Part shown: positions 1-10,229 of the stretch, one piece after another
Position numbering within the stretch: position 1 is the stretch's first letter
Layout of the letters: each line of letters starts with the position of its first letter
Notes under the pieces: generated by a model
Database searches by the model: none
What the model saw: the letters and a program-made list of their open reading frames with translations, nothing else
Told to the model about the DNA's origin: nothing
Translations under genes and position numbers: made by a program
NCBI GenBank assembly: GCA_050084515.1
Contig: CM114274.1
Span: 25,544,001 to 25,608,000, forward strand
Origin: Blasia pusilla
Lineage: Eukaryota > Marchantiophyta > Marchantiopsida > Blasiales
DNA length: 64,000 bases
Direction: 5' to 3'

Positions 1-567
1 ATTCATTACCAGCATAGTTTATGTCTTCTACAAAAATTGCACCATTGGCAACATGCACTCTTAAATTTATGTTACAAGTAAGCATGACCTTGCAACCTAT
101 TGCAACAAATGGCGCATAATGAAAATCTTGGTCTTGCAAAAAATCTAGGAAATCATGAGATGCAAGTGCATTTGGTAAGACCTAAATGTTAACTAGAAGC
201 ATTTTCAAATAGTTTCCGTAGAGTTGTATTATTGAACAATTGAGCATCAGATTAGTGAGAGCATATTATGGTAGAATCTTGTGTAATAAAATCTACTAGA
301 GTGTCTTCTATAACAAAACAACCTTTAAGAAAATCATGAATTTCTTGATCTGAAGGTAACATGGTTCTAATAAGAGTTAGAAACATTAGGTAGGGTAAAT
401 CATCTACATGCCTCATGGAAGTAGTTAGTTCATATGTTGTGGCATCTTACAAGAACACAGATGAAGACAAGTGGAAAATATGACAAATATCATGGAATTT
501 GTGGGTACATACATGGGGAAGATGACACATATCACCAATGAGGATGACAAGCTTGGAAGTGAATGGC
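1..567. other. Unassigned DNA left of the retroelement
   Basis: AT-rich sequence with no open frame I can support. It adjoins a minus-strand open frame (568-1080) and may be intron or more of the same broken locus. No repeat or RNA gene was seen. Confidence 0.4.
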
Positions 568-1080
568 TTATTTCCATAGCATGGACTGCATGAATTTAGT
601 ATCTATTTGATGTAATCCGAAGTTGAGAAATGTCACCACGAATTGGAATTGAAAATGATGAATGGACAGTTGTAGCAGTGTGATGCAAACAAATAGCATC
701 AATCCATGTAATGACCGTAGGTAAAGTGCAGATACCTGTATACTCCCAATACTTATGCGTAAGAGTGATAGAAAACTCTTACCAACTTGAAGGCCTATGA
801 GCTTCCAGTATAGGTCAATTTTTTTAGGATTCAGTGTTGATATGTCAAGTGGGCAAATCTTGTCATGTGTACCTTCTAGTGCACAATCAAAATTTGGTCT
901 AGAGTTAGAAAGTAGATGTTGCAGATCTTCAGCAAGATAAGGTTGAAGAATATTAGTTGCTTTAGCAAATATCTTAAGTGTGTGTACTTGGCTCCAGAGG
1001 TTTTGGGTTGCATGCTTTGTTATTAACCTTTGAATATCCTCAACAATATTGATTACACCATTGTGTAGACATTCATGCAA
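568..1080 (-). pseudogene. Minus-strand coding remnant, unknown protein
   Basis: A 170-codon open frame on the minus strand. The first ~100 residues look protein-like (charged, leucine-rich helices); the last third is hydrophobic and may be read-through of non-coding DNA. I recognise no family. More minus-strand open stretches lie beyond the retroelement (10596-10850, 11612-11806, 11915-12187, 12329-12649), so this could be a downstream piece of one minus-strand gene split by the insertions at 1223-10367 and 10978-11588. That link is inferred from strand and position only. Confidence 0.25.
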
Positions 1081-1218
1081 GTAAGTCCAATTAGAAGAGG
1101 TAGAGGATACCTAAAGAATTTTTTGATATGAGTGAAAATGTCTGCAGCAAGATAGTATAAAAGAACTCATTACATTGGTAGAGTGGATGGAAGTCTACAA
1201 ATCTTATAATTTTAGATG

Positions 1219-1222
1219 ATTT
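1219..1222. repeat. Target-site duplication ATTT, left copy
   Basis: The four bases ATTT directly precede the TGTCA start of the retroelement and recur at 10368-10371 directly after its CGACA end. Four bases can match by chance, but the related short copy at 10978-11588 also has a perfect 4-bp duplication (AATC). Confidence 0.5.
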
Positions 1223-1701
1223 TGTCACATCTGAGTAACCGATAGGCTGAGATCTATCGTGGATAGGGCGTAGGAGCCAGCGGACTATCTTGAGTGTAAC
1301 TTTGTCCCACAGTGTCGGATGAGGTTGAGGATAGGTCCATTGCGTCAGGAACGTTGTTTCTGACGACTTTCATGTTGAGGTCTTTTACAGCCTGGTGACT
1401 TGTTGACCAGGTGACCTGCCCCTGGTAACCTGTGCGCGCAGGTTACCAAGGGAAGGGCTATTTCTAGGGTTTGAGCCTTTTGGCTCTTCCCAACCTATAT
1501 AAGAGAGGAAGATGGCTTTCCTAAGCCATCTTTCTCATGTTGGGCCGTTGGAGCACCTCCCTTGTATGTGTGTGAGCTAGGACTAGGGTGCTAGCGTTCG
1601 GATTCCTTGATAGCACAGGGTGGACGAGGCTCGATATGCCGATGTAGATTGAGGAGTGGAGTTTTAGGTCGGGTGTGCATTTTTTACTACTCTTTATTTT
1701 T
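1223..1701 (+). repeat. Terminal block A, 5' end of the retroelement (LTR-like)
   Basis: This 479-bp block matches 10978-11450 over its full length with scattered substitutions and small indels. It begins TGTCA and ends in a T-rich stretch where the similarity stops abruptly. It carries a TATA box and resembles the U3/R part of an LTR. No copy of it lies at the 3' end of this element. Confidence 0.8.
1496..1503 (+). promoter_or_regulatory. TATA box of the retroelement
   Basis: TATATAAG in block A, ~30 bp upstream of a conserved AAGCCATCTTTCTCA segment that is probably near the start of transcription. In the short copy the site reads TATATCAG (11239-11246), a weakened TATA box. Promoter function is inferred from motif and position. 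Confidence 0.5.
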
Positions 1702-2950
1702 ACATGAGAAAGATGTCAGGGGGTTGGTGGGAATTCGTTGTTTGCAGGTAGGCAAGCGATTTGCCTCGGTTGGGGAGCCCTTGGAGGCGTGTGTGTGTCA
1801 TTTTGTGTCATTTTTCTGCTCGAAAGGCCGTGGGCGGAAGCGCTGTCCATTTTTCTTAGATTTTGCTGGTGCAGATTGTTGGGGGACAACAGCCGAGTGT
1901 AGCGTGTGGTGGGGCGTCGGGTGTACGCAAGTGAAGGCGTCGAAAGAGAAGGAACGTGCAAGTTGGGTCTTGCAACCGCCGGGGGGCTGTCAAGTAAAGG
2001 CGGCTAGAGTTAGGTTGTGAATTTTAGGGCAGGACCGCAGGGCGCGTGACGGGCGGCCTGACGGGCGCGGACGGCGAGGGGCGCGCCCCCTCCCCCGCAT
2101 TTAGGGCCGCATAGGGCCGCGGGCCCCCGCGCATTTAGCGCCCAAGGGGCCCGCATAGGGCCGCGGTCCAATTTCTTTCCCCCTCTCCGACGTGGTAGCA
2201 CCAACGGCGGTCGGACAGTCGTAGCAAACGTGGTAGGATGGACGAGGTCGGTCCGGCAAACGCGGTGCGCATGGTCAACGTGAGGGCAGGGAGGATGTCG
2301 ACGTGCTGAGTGATCGACAAGTTGGACAGAGGGGGTTTGCATGACATGTTGTTTTTTAGGCGCGCATAGGGCGTTGCGAGAGTTTACGATGGAGGGGCAG
2401 TGTGCATGATGCTGACGGGTTGTCCGCATCTGTTGACGGGAGGATCAACGTGTTGGTCGAGGGGAGTGTTATGTGGCGGAGATTGTCATATCATGTGGAG
2501 GAGTGCATATTGACGGTGCAGCAGGTTGGAGGGTGTGATCAGGTTACCCATTCGAGTCCCTTTTCCCGCACTTGTCATGTGTGATTGAGAGTGCTGGGTA
2601 TCGGGTAGTAGCTGGTGCTAGATGGGTGCAGTGATGGTGACGAGTGTAGATTCTTTTCATGTGTAGCATGTTGGTGGATATACGGCGGTTGCCGAGTAGG
2701 GGTCGCGTGTATGACCCGAGAGAGTGTCGCTAGGTTAGGTGAGTCAATTGGGAGGCTCATGGTGAGCCCGAGTGTTGAGCGTGCGTGAGGCCGGGTATGT
2801 CATCACGGGATTGACGTTAGCATAGGTGAGCTAGTGAGGCGTGTGGGAGACTCTCGGTGAGTCTGAGTGCTTGAGTGGGTGAGACAGGGTTTGTCATCAC
2901 GGCGTTCTTCCAGGGTTCGGAAGAACGGGTAGTGCGGCGATGGTAGTGGT
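1702..2950 (+). other. GC-rich leader between block A and gag
   Basis: About 1.25 kb without recognisable coding sequence. It is GC-rich, with repeated 'gggccgc/gcgcatt(t)agg' stretches near 2040-2170. I looked for a tRNA primer-binding site directly after block A (1702-1740) and saw no good match to the initiator-tRNA type, which adds to the oddness of the 5' end. Open frames here on either strand look like by-products of base composition. Confidence 0.5.
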
Positions 2951-5023
2951 GTGACACGGAGTGGAGTGAGATATCGAGGGGTTACCAGTGAGGAGCTACC
3001 TCGACATCCATCCGTGACTGGATCATCATCACTAGACACTGGGTCTGGTGACGAGATCGCAGACAGAGACAGTAGTACTTGGCAGGAGATGGACGACATG
3101 GGCCATCGGGGCATGCGTCGTTTCTCGGGTGTAGTGGGCACCATCGACTTAGATGATTTCATCTAGGAGTTCGACACATGGTGCGACTTCCAGGAGATAC
3201 GGACCGCACGGTTCAACCCTTTCATGGCATGGAAGGGGTTGTTCCAAAGATTTTGGAGGGTCCTCCGATGGATGACTACATGAAGTTTCGATCACTATAT
3301 TCACTAGAGATCGATGCCTGGAGGATGTATTGGGCTCCAGGGTATGTGTCCACTAGTGGTCGCGAGGCATATGATGGGATTGTGAGAGGCGAGAGACCCA
3401 CACCATCAGCCCGGAGACTAGATGGAGAGGAGGACAAAGTGACACAAAGCGATGTGGAAGAGACCTCTGGTGGTAGAGGTCCACCCGGCCCAGCCCCACA
3501 AAGTGGGAGTTCTTCCCGACAGTTGGGGAAGAGCTACCAGGGTGTACGACCGACAAGCTGAAGAGTCTACAGGATTTTCAGCCGACGATCGGGTGAGAGT
3601 CTGAGAGAGGCCTTCACACGCATGAGGAGGCTGATCATTGCTACGTTTGAGGATCGAGGCGCGGTCACCCAAAGATTGGTACGGGTTCGGACCGAGAACT
3701 ACGGAGGAGAGTCCGAGATGCGGTGCTGATTCACACAGCGAAGCCCACATTGAAGGTAGTCTTTGAGTTGTCTGAGCGTATTGAGCTCAACATGAGTGAG
3801 GAGCAGGTAGTGACCACGGATTTTCTCGAGAGTCGACGGGTCCACGAGCGGCGGTGACCCCACCGGTGCCACAGCGAGCACCAGTACCACGGGAGCGGGC
3901 CAATGTGCCTAGAGAGCAGGGCGGGTACCGTGAGCCTATGAGGCAACAACCCGCACCTACATATGTTGCCCAACAGGGACCGATGTGGTCTTGTTGGACG
4001 TGTGGAGGGGCCCATAGGCACAGAGATTGCCCACAGCATGGAAGAGGACCACCAGCACCTCCAATTGCGCAAGAGCCACAGAGGATGGCCCCACCACAGC
4101 ACCAGTGTGACCATTGCCACAGATATGGTCACACTAGGGATAGATGTTTTGACCTTTGCCGAGGGGCACGTCCAGAGGTAGGCCGAGGGCCTGGGGGCGG
4201 TCGTCCTGGAGGAGGTCGGGGAGTTCTTCCTCGACGTGGTGGTAGAGGACCACCACCAGCCAGAGGAGATGGAGCAGGAGCACCAGAGCCGGCACTTCTC
4301 TCACGCATCGATCAGTTGGAGCAGAGGATTGCTGCCATGACGATGATGCAGCTTAGGGAAGGCACGGAGCTGCGAGCAGCCAGTGTGACTCCAGTCTCTA
4401 CCTCTTACCCTGACCCAGGTGAGGATCTCTCCAATATGGGATTCATGTGTAGTGCAGCCCAGGTTGAGGGAGCTGCAGTGGTGACTCGGGATGATGCGAG
4501 AGGCACCGAGCCATCGAGAGGTGGAGTTGAGATTGACCCACCAGAGGGGACCAATGGGCGGCAGGCCAGGGTTCCATAGTCGTTCACATTGTCGGAGGCA
4601 CTACACACACCATCGATGGTGCCTCGACGACCAGCGGTGCCTACAGTTCAGGCACCTACGTCGACGTCACGAGGAGTTGGAGTGACAACTCCTATGCCGG
4701 CTCGAGTGGAGTCAGTATCGACTATAGTGTTGGAGGTGGCCACTAGAGTGAGTCAGACTCCGTTATTTTCCGCCTTAGAGTTGGCGACGTTGGGAGTTGG
4801 ACCAGCTGAGGTGTTCCGGTTGGCCGCCACGTTGTGTGAGCGTGGAGAGATGACTGCTTCTTGTTCAGAGGTAGTTGAGGAGGTGGTGGACTTGCCCTCA
4901 GAGCCGATATTTGGGACGTTCCCCACAGAGTCATGGCATGCGGCGGCGGCGAAGTGGGTAGATATGCCAGGTCGACCGGCCATAGAGCGGCAAATGGTGA
5001 CACTGAGTAGTGTTCTTGGATAA
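2951..5023 (+). pseudogene. Gag region with two zinc knuckles (broken)
   Basis: Structural protein region of the retroelement, which would bind and package its RNA. An acidic N-terminal stretch (2951-3166) ends in TAG and continues in frame. A capsid-like part with a GPPMDDYMKFRSL segment (3270-3310) is in another frame, so there is at least one frameshift. The nucleocapsid part (3854-4579) has CWTCGGAHRHRDC, a knuckle one residue short of the usual spacing, and CDHCHRYGHTRDRC, a canonical CX2CX4HX4C knuckle, followed by an Arg/Gly/Pro-rich tail and a short leucine-rich helix. A further in-frame segment (4589-5023) leads to the protease after a TAA. Stops at 4577 (TAG) and 5021 (TAA) interrupt the frame. 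Confidence 0.7.
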
Positions 5024-5041
5024 CCGAGTGGAGTATTTCGC

Positions 5042-5431
5042 TTGGTTAGTCCGGACGGGGATAGTATACCACCATGGCGCGTCCTACTTGATTCGGGAGC
5101 GCAACCCTTGATGTTAGGGAAGGCGGCGTGTTTAGCGTTGGGGTTACGGAAGGCCGACATTGAGCCTTGTCCCTTCCAGATACAGACCTCGATTGGGGGC
5201 GTATCACCCACTCAGTATATGACTCGACAGGAGATTGTTGTGAGAGTCGAGCCAAAGCATGCGACGGATAGTGCTATGGTGCGCACACGTGCGATTACGA
5301 CACCAGCTAAGTCGTACGATGTGTTGGTGGGGAGTACAGTGTTATATCCCCTAGGATTCATCCTTGACTTCTGGGAGGAGACCGTTGCTTATCGGCAAGG
5401 ATGGCGGTCAGGTGACGGTCGGATGAGTTAG
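5042..5431 (+). pseudogene. Retropepsin-type aspartic protease domain
   Basis: Would cleave the Gag-Pol polyprotein. The active-site motif LLDSGAQPLMLG is intact (residues ~16-27 of this segment), and the typical second landmark YDVLVGSTVLYPLGF sits ~80 residues later. The segment is in the same frame as Gag and ends at TAG (5429-5431), after which the frame continues. Retroviral-type proteases are ~100 residues, so the domain appears complete although the polyprotein is interrupted. Confidence 0.75.
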
Positions 5432-5437
5432 TTACCC

Positions 5438-5662
5438 GTGCAGTTTGCAGGACGAGATGGTCGATCACGAGGCGAGTCTGTGACCACGTTGGCAGCTTTC
5501 ACATGTAGTGTTAGCTGGCCAGGAGAGTTGTTGGAGGGGAACGCACATGCGGAGGATGTCCTTGTAGCGGATATTCCCACGGAGAGACAGGCCATGGCGG
5601 GTGTCTCTTCCCATGTTAGCGATGCCTCTTCACCATTATGGGGTACGACTCGAGAGCTATAG
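5438..5662 (+). pseudogene. Linker between protease and methyltransferase
   Basis: 75 codons in the polyprotein frame between two TAG stops (5429 and 5660). It has no recognised domain. Frame continuity with protease and methyltransferase indicates that it belonged to the same polyprotein. Confidence 0.45.
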
Positions 5663-5680
5663 AGGAGTGCCGACGACCTC

Positions 5681-6760
5681 GTGAGGCAGGCGTGGAGTCA
5701 TGTTTTTATCCCAGAGCAGCGAGAGTCACGTGGCGATCGGGCTCTTGGAGTGGAGACGATGACCCCACTAGATACCACACATGTTGTGTGGCAGTGCCCA
5801 GAGGAGGGTGTTAGGGTGTTAGATCTCTTTGGAGGAATTAGCACCGGATTGGCTGCAATATTGCAGGCAGGCATACGGGTGCATCAGTACCTTTATGTGG
5901 AGAGAGATGAGACCGCGCGGCGAGTATCATTACGTCACGTGACGAGATTGGTCCAGAGGTATCGTGAGTTGTTGTCGGTATCTGCAGTACGGGGATACCA
6001 GCATACGCTACCCGTCGACATATCTTTGGTGGGGGCGTAGGATCTGGATAGAGTTGGCACCATTCATTTGGTGATTGCTGGATGGCCATGTCATGGTCAT
6101 TCATCAACTGGCCGAGGATTTGGATTGCAGGATCTGAGGTCAGGGATGTTTTGGGAGATGCTGCGAGTAGTACGACACTTGCAGCAGAGTCAGATATGTT
6201 CTCCAGCGTACATTTTGGAGAACGTGCAATTGTTGGGAGATACTCGTGCACGTGTGATGACGAGTGTAGATTAGGTGAGGTCCTGGTTGGGACCGGCTGT
6301 GTTGTTAGATGCAGCGAGAGTTGGGTCACGTGCCCATCGTCCACGATCGTGGTGGGACGAACTGATATTATCGAGGTACCGAGTCGAGCCTACAATGGAG
6401 TCAGAGAGCACCACATCTCACGGTGGATGCTATTTTGGACTCGCATGCCGATCTCGGTGGTGACACGCAATGATAGACCACCGTTGGCCACGGCCAATAG
6501 GGTGGGGGAGTTGAGGGCGCCTTACCTACGTTGGTGAGCTTCCCAAAGATCCCATGCCTTTCGTCGGGAGGGCCGGGCATGATTTGGGATGAGGTGACCG
6601 GAGTATTGGAGGAGCCTCGGCAGATGAGCGCGAGCGCGCCATGGGGTTCACTACGGTACTACGGCGGTGCCGGGGATGACCGAGGCATCACGGAGACAGT
6701 GTTAGGGCGCACGATGGACCTCAACTATCTCACATGGATAGTCACCCTAGGTATGGCGGC
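5681..6760 (+). pseudogene. Cytosine-C5 DNA methyltransferase domain, DNMT3/DRM-like, inside pol
   Basis: This domain would transfer methyl groups to cytosine in DNA. The landmarks are in order and in one frame down to 6463. Motif I (cofactor binding) is VLDLFGGISTGLAAI at ~5815-5860; the 'ISTGL' form recalls DNMT3/DRM enzymes. Then comes an acidic YVERDE (motif II-like), motif IV AGWPCHGHS with the catalytic Cys in Pro-Cys (~6075-6100), motif VI YILENV (~6215), and a post-ENV segment LLDAARVGSRAHRPRSWW, which matches the DNMT3 arrangement of 'DA..VS.AHR.R.FW'. ERERAMGF (~6627-6650) resembles the late C-terminal motif. TAG stops at 6038 and 6272, a TGA at 6461 and likely frameshifts after 6463 mean this copy is inactive. 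It sits between protease and RT, so it was part of the polyprotein, not a neighbouring gene. Methyltransferases acquired by retrotransposons have been reported in other eukaryotes, including a charophyte alga. Confidence 0.85.
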
Positions 6761-7157
6761 GAGAGAGACGGATGCGAGTGTCATCCATGCCGCCACGCCC
6801 ACGAAGTTGGACCACGCCTCGAGTGGTCTGTCAGACAAGCATTGGCTGGGGGCGAGACGAGGAGAGATAGGCACCTATGGACTTCCTCGGACGTCGTTCG
6901 AGCAGAGAGTGCGAAGGCGGCTAGAGTATCACATGTTCATTTTTCGGATGTGGAGCATGGTGTAGGAGGTCAGAGTGGAGTGGCTGTTGCGGAGGTGGCT
7001 GTTGCGGAGGTGGCTAGGGTTGCTACATAGCAACCAAAGCCGGAGGTTGCGTCCTCTCCGAGTGAGGTCACGATGGAGACTTGGGAGCCTATGATAGGTC
7101 TCAAGTTGATAGGAGGAGAGCGACGGCGAGTTCATAGGTTTCGAGAGGGCATGTCGG
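6761..7157 (+). pseudogene. Spacer between methyltransferase and reverse transcriptase
   Basis: Two overlapping frames stay open (to 6965 and to 7030). The frame in phase with the methyltransferase ends in a short repeated VAVAEVAVAEVA stretch and TAG at 7028. No domain is recognised. At least one frameshift is needed to enter the RT frame at 7158. Confidence 0.45.
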
Positions 7158-8048
7158 TTGCTTGTTTTGCCTTTCAAGATGAGAGACTTGGGTACGCTGA
7201 AGGGTACCGGGATACGGATTGAGTTGGCTAGTGATACGCTAATCTTTTGTCGACCCTACAGGTATTCTGATATGGAGCGAGCCTTGATTCAGAGCAGGAG
7301 TCAGGACTTGTTGAAGACAGGACTTGTGGAGTTGTCACATGGGGAGTATGCATCTGCCACAGTCATGCCGACAAAGAAGGATATGTATGGCAATTGGACG
7401 GATAGGGGGATATGTGGAGATTACCGTCCTATCAACCGACAGACGAGGTCAGATCGGTATGCCATGCCTACTCCTGAGGAGATCTTTGATGCGGTAGGGC
7501 ATGCAAAGATCTTCAGTGCTTTAGATCTCCGTGCTGGCTATCATTAGCTTTCTATCAGGTTGGAGGACAGGGAGAAGATAGCATTGTGGGGGATAGATCG
7601 GTTCGAGAGAGATTCCTTGTATCAGTGGCGGTTCTTACCATTTGGGTTGAAGAACGCGCATGCGGAGTTTCAGAGAGTGATGGATAGGATTTGGTTGGCT
7701 TGGATTTTGTACGATGTTACATAGATGATATTCTTATCTTCAATTCCACGGTTGAGGAGCATGAGCGACACTTGGAGGAGGTGTTTCGGCGATTGCAGTT
7801 ACATGGACTGAAGTTACATCCAGGCAAGTGCAGATTCTTTCAGGAGCAGATTGAGTACTTGGGACACACCATATACCCGAGTGGGTTAGGCGTTCAGCAG
7901 ACAAAGGTAGAGGCTAATTGCGCAGATTCCACGCCCTACACATGTGAGTCAAGTCCGAGCATTTCTTGGATTGGCGAACTTCTATCGACGGTATGTCAAG
8001 GGTTTTAGTGCGATCGCAAAGTCTTTGACCTTGTTGACGAAACTTGAT
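7158..8048 (+). pseudogene. Reverse transcriptase domain (Ty3/gypsy type)
   Basis: Copies element RNA into DNA. 7158-7547 has the N-terminal fingers and palm with GDYRPINRQTRSDRYAMPTP and FSALDLRAGYH, which carries the first catalytic Asp. A TAG at 7545 replaces a position that is normally Gln in this family. The chain continues with QWRFLPFGLKNA, then changes frame before 7691-8008, which has YIDDILIF (the YxDD box) and the thumb start with HGLKLHPGKCRFF and YLGHTI. A second shift or stop separates it from RNase H (TAG at 8049-8051). All polymerase motifs are visible but need at least one frameshift and two stops undone to read through. Confidence 0.85.
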
Positions 8049-8051
8049 TAG

Positions 8052-8636
8052 GTGTGGTTGTGGGGAGATGATAAGGAGCGAGCATTTCAGGAGCTCAAGG
8101 ACAGGTTGACGTCCTCACCCATTTTACAGAGACCGGTTAGGGGTCGCCCATTCCAGTTACATACGGATTGGAGCATGTTGGGTCTAGGAGCAGTGCTTAC
8201 TCAGAGGGATGACGAGGAGAGGGAGTTCGTTGTGGCTTACGCGAGTCGATCGAACAACATTGCAGAGGCAAAGTACAGCTCCTATGAGGGAGAGTGCTTG
8301 GCTGCAGTGTGGGCCGTGGCACATTTTAGGTGTTATTTATTTGGCAACCCTTTCACACTTATCACTGATCATCAGCCGTTGAGGTGGTTGATGGAGTCCG
8401 ACAAGCTTACGGGAAAGCTTTCCAGGTGGGCTCTATTACTACAGGAGTATGAGTTTGAGGTGGTTCATAGGCCAGGTCAGCTAAACCAGGATGCGGATGG
8501 ATTGAGTCATAACCCATGTCCGAGTCAGAGAGACGTCACGGGAGCTCGATGGCACGGAGAGAGTGATGAGGAGATGGTGCCCGGTTGGCATGCATCTGCC
8601 TATCTTTGTTGGTTGACTATGGCAGGTCAGCCATAG
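8052..8636 (+). pseudogene. RNase H domain of the retroelement
   Basis: Degrades the RNA strand during reverse transcription. FQLHTDWSMLGLGAVLTQ carries the first catalytic Asp, YSSYEGECLAAVWAVAHFR the Glu, and FTLITDHQPLRWLM a later Asp. The segment then runs through LLQEYEFEVVHRPG and DADGLSHNPC, the usual end of this domain in gypsy elements. The segment is open throughout and is bounded by TAG codons at 8049 and 8634. Confidence 0.85.
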
Positions 8637-8907
8637 GTGATGACTCCAGTGGTGGGGTTGGATGATGAGTCTTTGGATTTGGAGGTTAGTGAGGAGGCGA
8701 CAGGTGGTCGTGATATCCATGACGACGTGGAGGTTGTGGACTTCTTGCGACCTTTGGCGTCATTGTAGTAAGTGAGTGCTAGGAGCGGGATCGGATCCTC
8801 TGAGAGCCAAGAGGTTTAGGTGGGAGGGACTCACATTTTGCGGGTATGGGGAGATGGTAGGATACGAGTGGTACCTCATCCTTCCCAAAGAGCACGTATA
8901 GTGCGAC
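8637..8907 (+). pseudogene. Acidic linker between RNase H and integrase
   Basis: In the RNase H frame the sequence stays coding-like after the TAG at 8634, with an acidic stretch (DDESLDLEVSEEATGG), until TAG-TAA at ~8766-8771. A frameshift then leads to the integrase zinc domain. No domain is recognised. Confidence 0.4.
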
Positions 8908-9990
8908 ATGCCCATGAGGAGTTGGGGACATTTTGGAGTAAAGCGTGACTTACAGCTTACTCCAGGTTCGATATTGGTGGGCGGCATGCATCTTTGGGTA
9001 CAACAGTTTGTGGCCAGATGTATGGTATGTGACATGTCTATGAGCATCCTTCAATGCTCCCACTCCGCAGTTACATCCTTTGCCGATTATGGGTTTAGGT
9101 TATCGGTGGAGTTTAGACTTTGCGGGACCTTTGCCATTGACAGGGCGTCATCATAGGTACGTGTTGGTCATGGTGGAGCATTTCTCCAAGTGGATAGAGT
9201 TGGTGGCACTACCAGACAAGGCAAGCGAGGGAACAGCTTATGCGTTTCTAGATCGTGTGCTTAGTCACTTTGGTGCACCGGCCGAGGTGTTGACTGACAT
9301 GGGTACCGAGTTCAGGGGAGAGTTTCAGGCCTTGTGTGATCAGGCGCTGATAGATCACCGCACCACGTCCAGGGATCATCCTGAGGCGGATGGATTGGCG
9401 GAGAGAGTGGTACAGACGGTGAAGAGAGGATTGCGCAAGTATGGCTTGCAACGGGGACAGTTGAGGGAGTGGGACCTACAGTTGCCATTGTTGGCTATGG
9501 GTTATCGCTTTAGTCGGTAGGCATCCTTGGCGTCATTTTCACCGTACTTTTTGCTCTTTGGGAGAGAGCCAGAGTTACCTACAGCGATTCGACGTGATAT
9601 GGCAGAGGTGTTAGATCTTGATGATCCAGATGTGTGGGTGCAAGCATGTTCTCAGAGGGCAGAATTTTTTCGTAGAGTTATGCCTATGGCCTTTGAGAAC
9701 TTAGCTATTGCCCAACATAGAGATACATTGAGGTACGCGACCATTCGTGGAGGAGGTTATCGTCCAGGGATTAGGAGGTTTCATCCTGGAGATTACGTGT
9801 ATTTACAGCAGGCGGCACCCACGACGCTAGATGTCACTGCAGGGCGCACTATCCTACGTGTGCGCGAGGTATTACCGACCGGAGTCCTCATGTTGGAGGG
9901 ACGAGATGGTATGGTTTGGAAGGATCATGTGCGCAATTGTGCGGCATGTCATCTTCCGAACGTAGATGGGACGGTGGATCCAAGCTTGGC
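8908..9990 (+). pseudogene. Integrase with intact DDE residues
   Basis: Would insert the cDNA into the genome. The N-terminal HHCC-like zinc domain is in one frame (8908-9060: HFGVKRDLQLTPG, then FVARCMVCD). The catalytic core is in another (9080-9520): Asp in WSLDFAGPLP, Asp in VLTDMGTEF, Glu in ADGLAERVVQTVKRGL. TAG at 9518 interrupts FSR_ASLASFSPYFLLFG, where the family has Gln. The C-terminal part continues in the same frame with FHPGDYVYLQQ and WKDHVRNC, a GPY/F-type region. The core is otherwise complete. Confidence 0.85.
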
Positions 9991-10012
9991 AGTGGTACCT
10001 GCAGGCTTGAGG

Positions 10013-10153
10013 TGTATGTTGTGCGGATCTGCGAGGGGTGCAGCCACCATGTTGGTATGTGATGGTTGTTCTCGAGGGTGGCATATGTCATGTCTGACCC
10101 CCCCTCTTGATGTGGTTCCCACGTGACGATGGGTGTGTCTGAGATGTGTATAG
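10013..10153 (+). pseudogene. PHD finger at the C-terminus of the integrase
   Basis: A chromatin-reading zinc domain. CMLCGSARGAATMLVCD, CSRGWHMSCLTPPLDVVP gives the C4-H-C part of a C4HC3 PHD finger, including the conserved GWH and PPL. A TGA at 10124-10126 interrupts it. In the same frame RWVCLRCV follows, giving the expected final W-x-C-x2-C before the natural TAG at 10151. The ancestral protein therefore ended in a complete PHD finger. Many gypsy elements carry a chromodomain here; a PHD finger would be a different way to read histone tails and choose insertion sites. That role is inferred. Confidence 0.75.
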
Positions 10154-10229
10154 GGTAGTAGGTCATGTTAGAGAGATGTGATATTTTCTATCTGGAGTTA
10201 GGGGGATCCAACTGCCAGCTAGGGGGGCG

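Noticed and set aside
1607-2429. Frames on both strands in the retroelement leader
   Set aside because: GC-rich sequence with overlapping frames on both strands; no similarity to Gag and no agreement with the gag frame.
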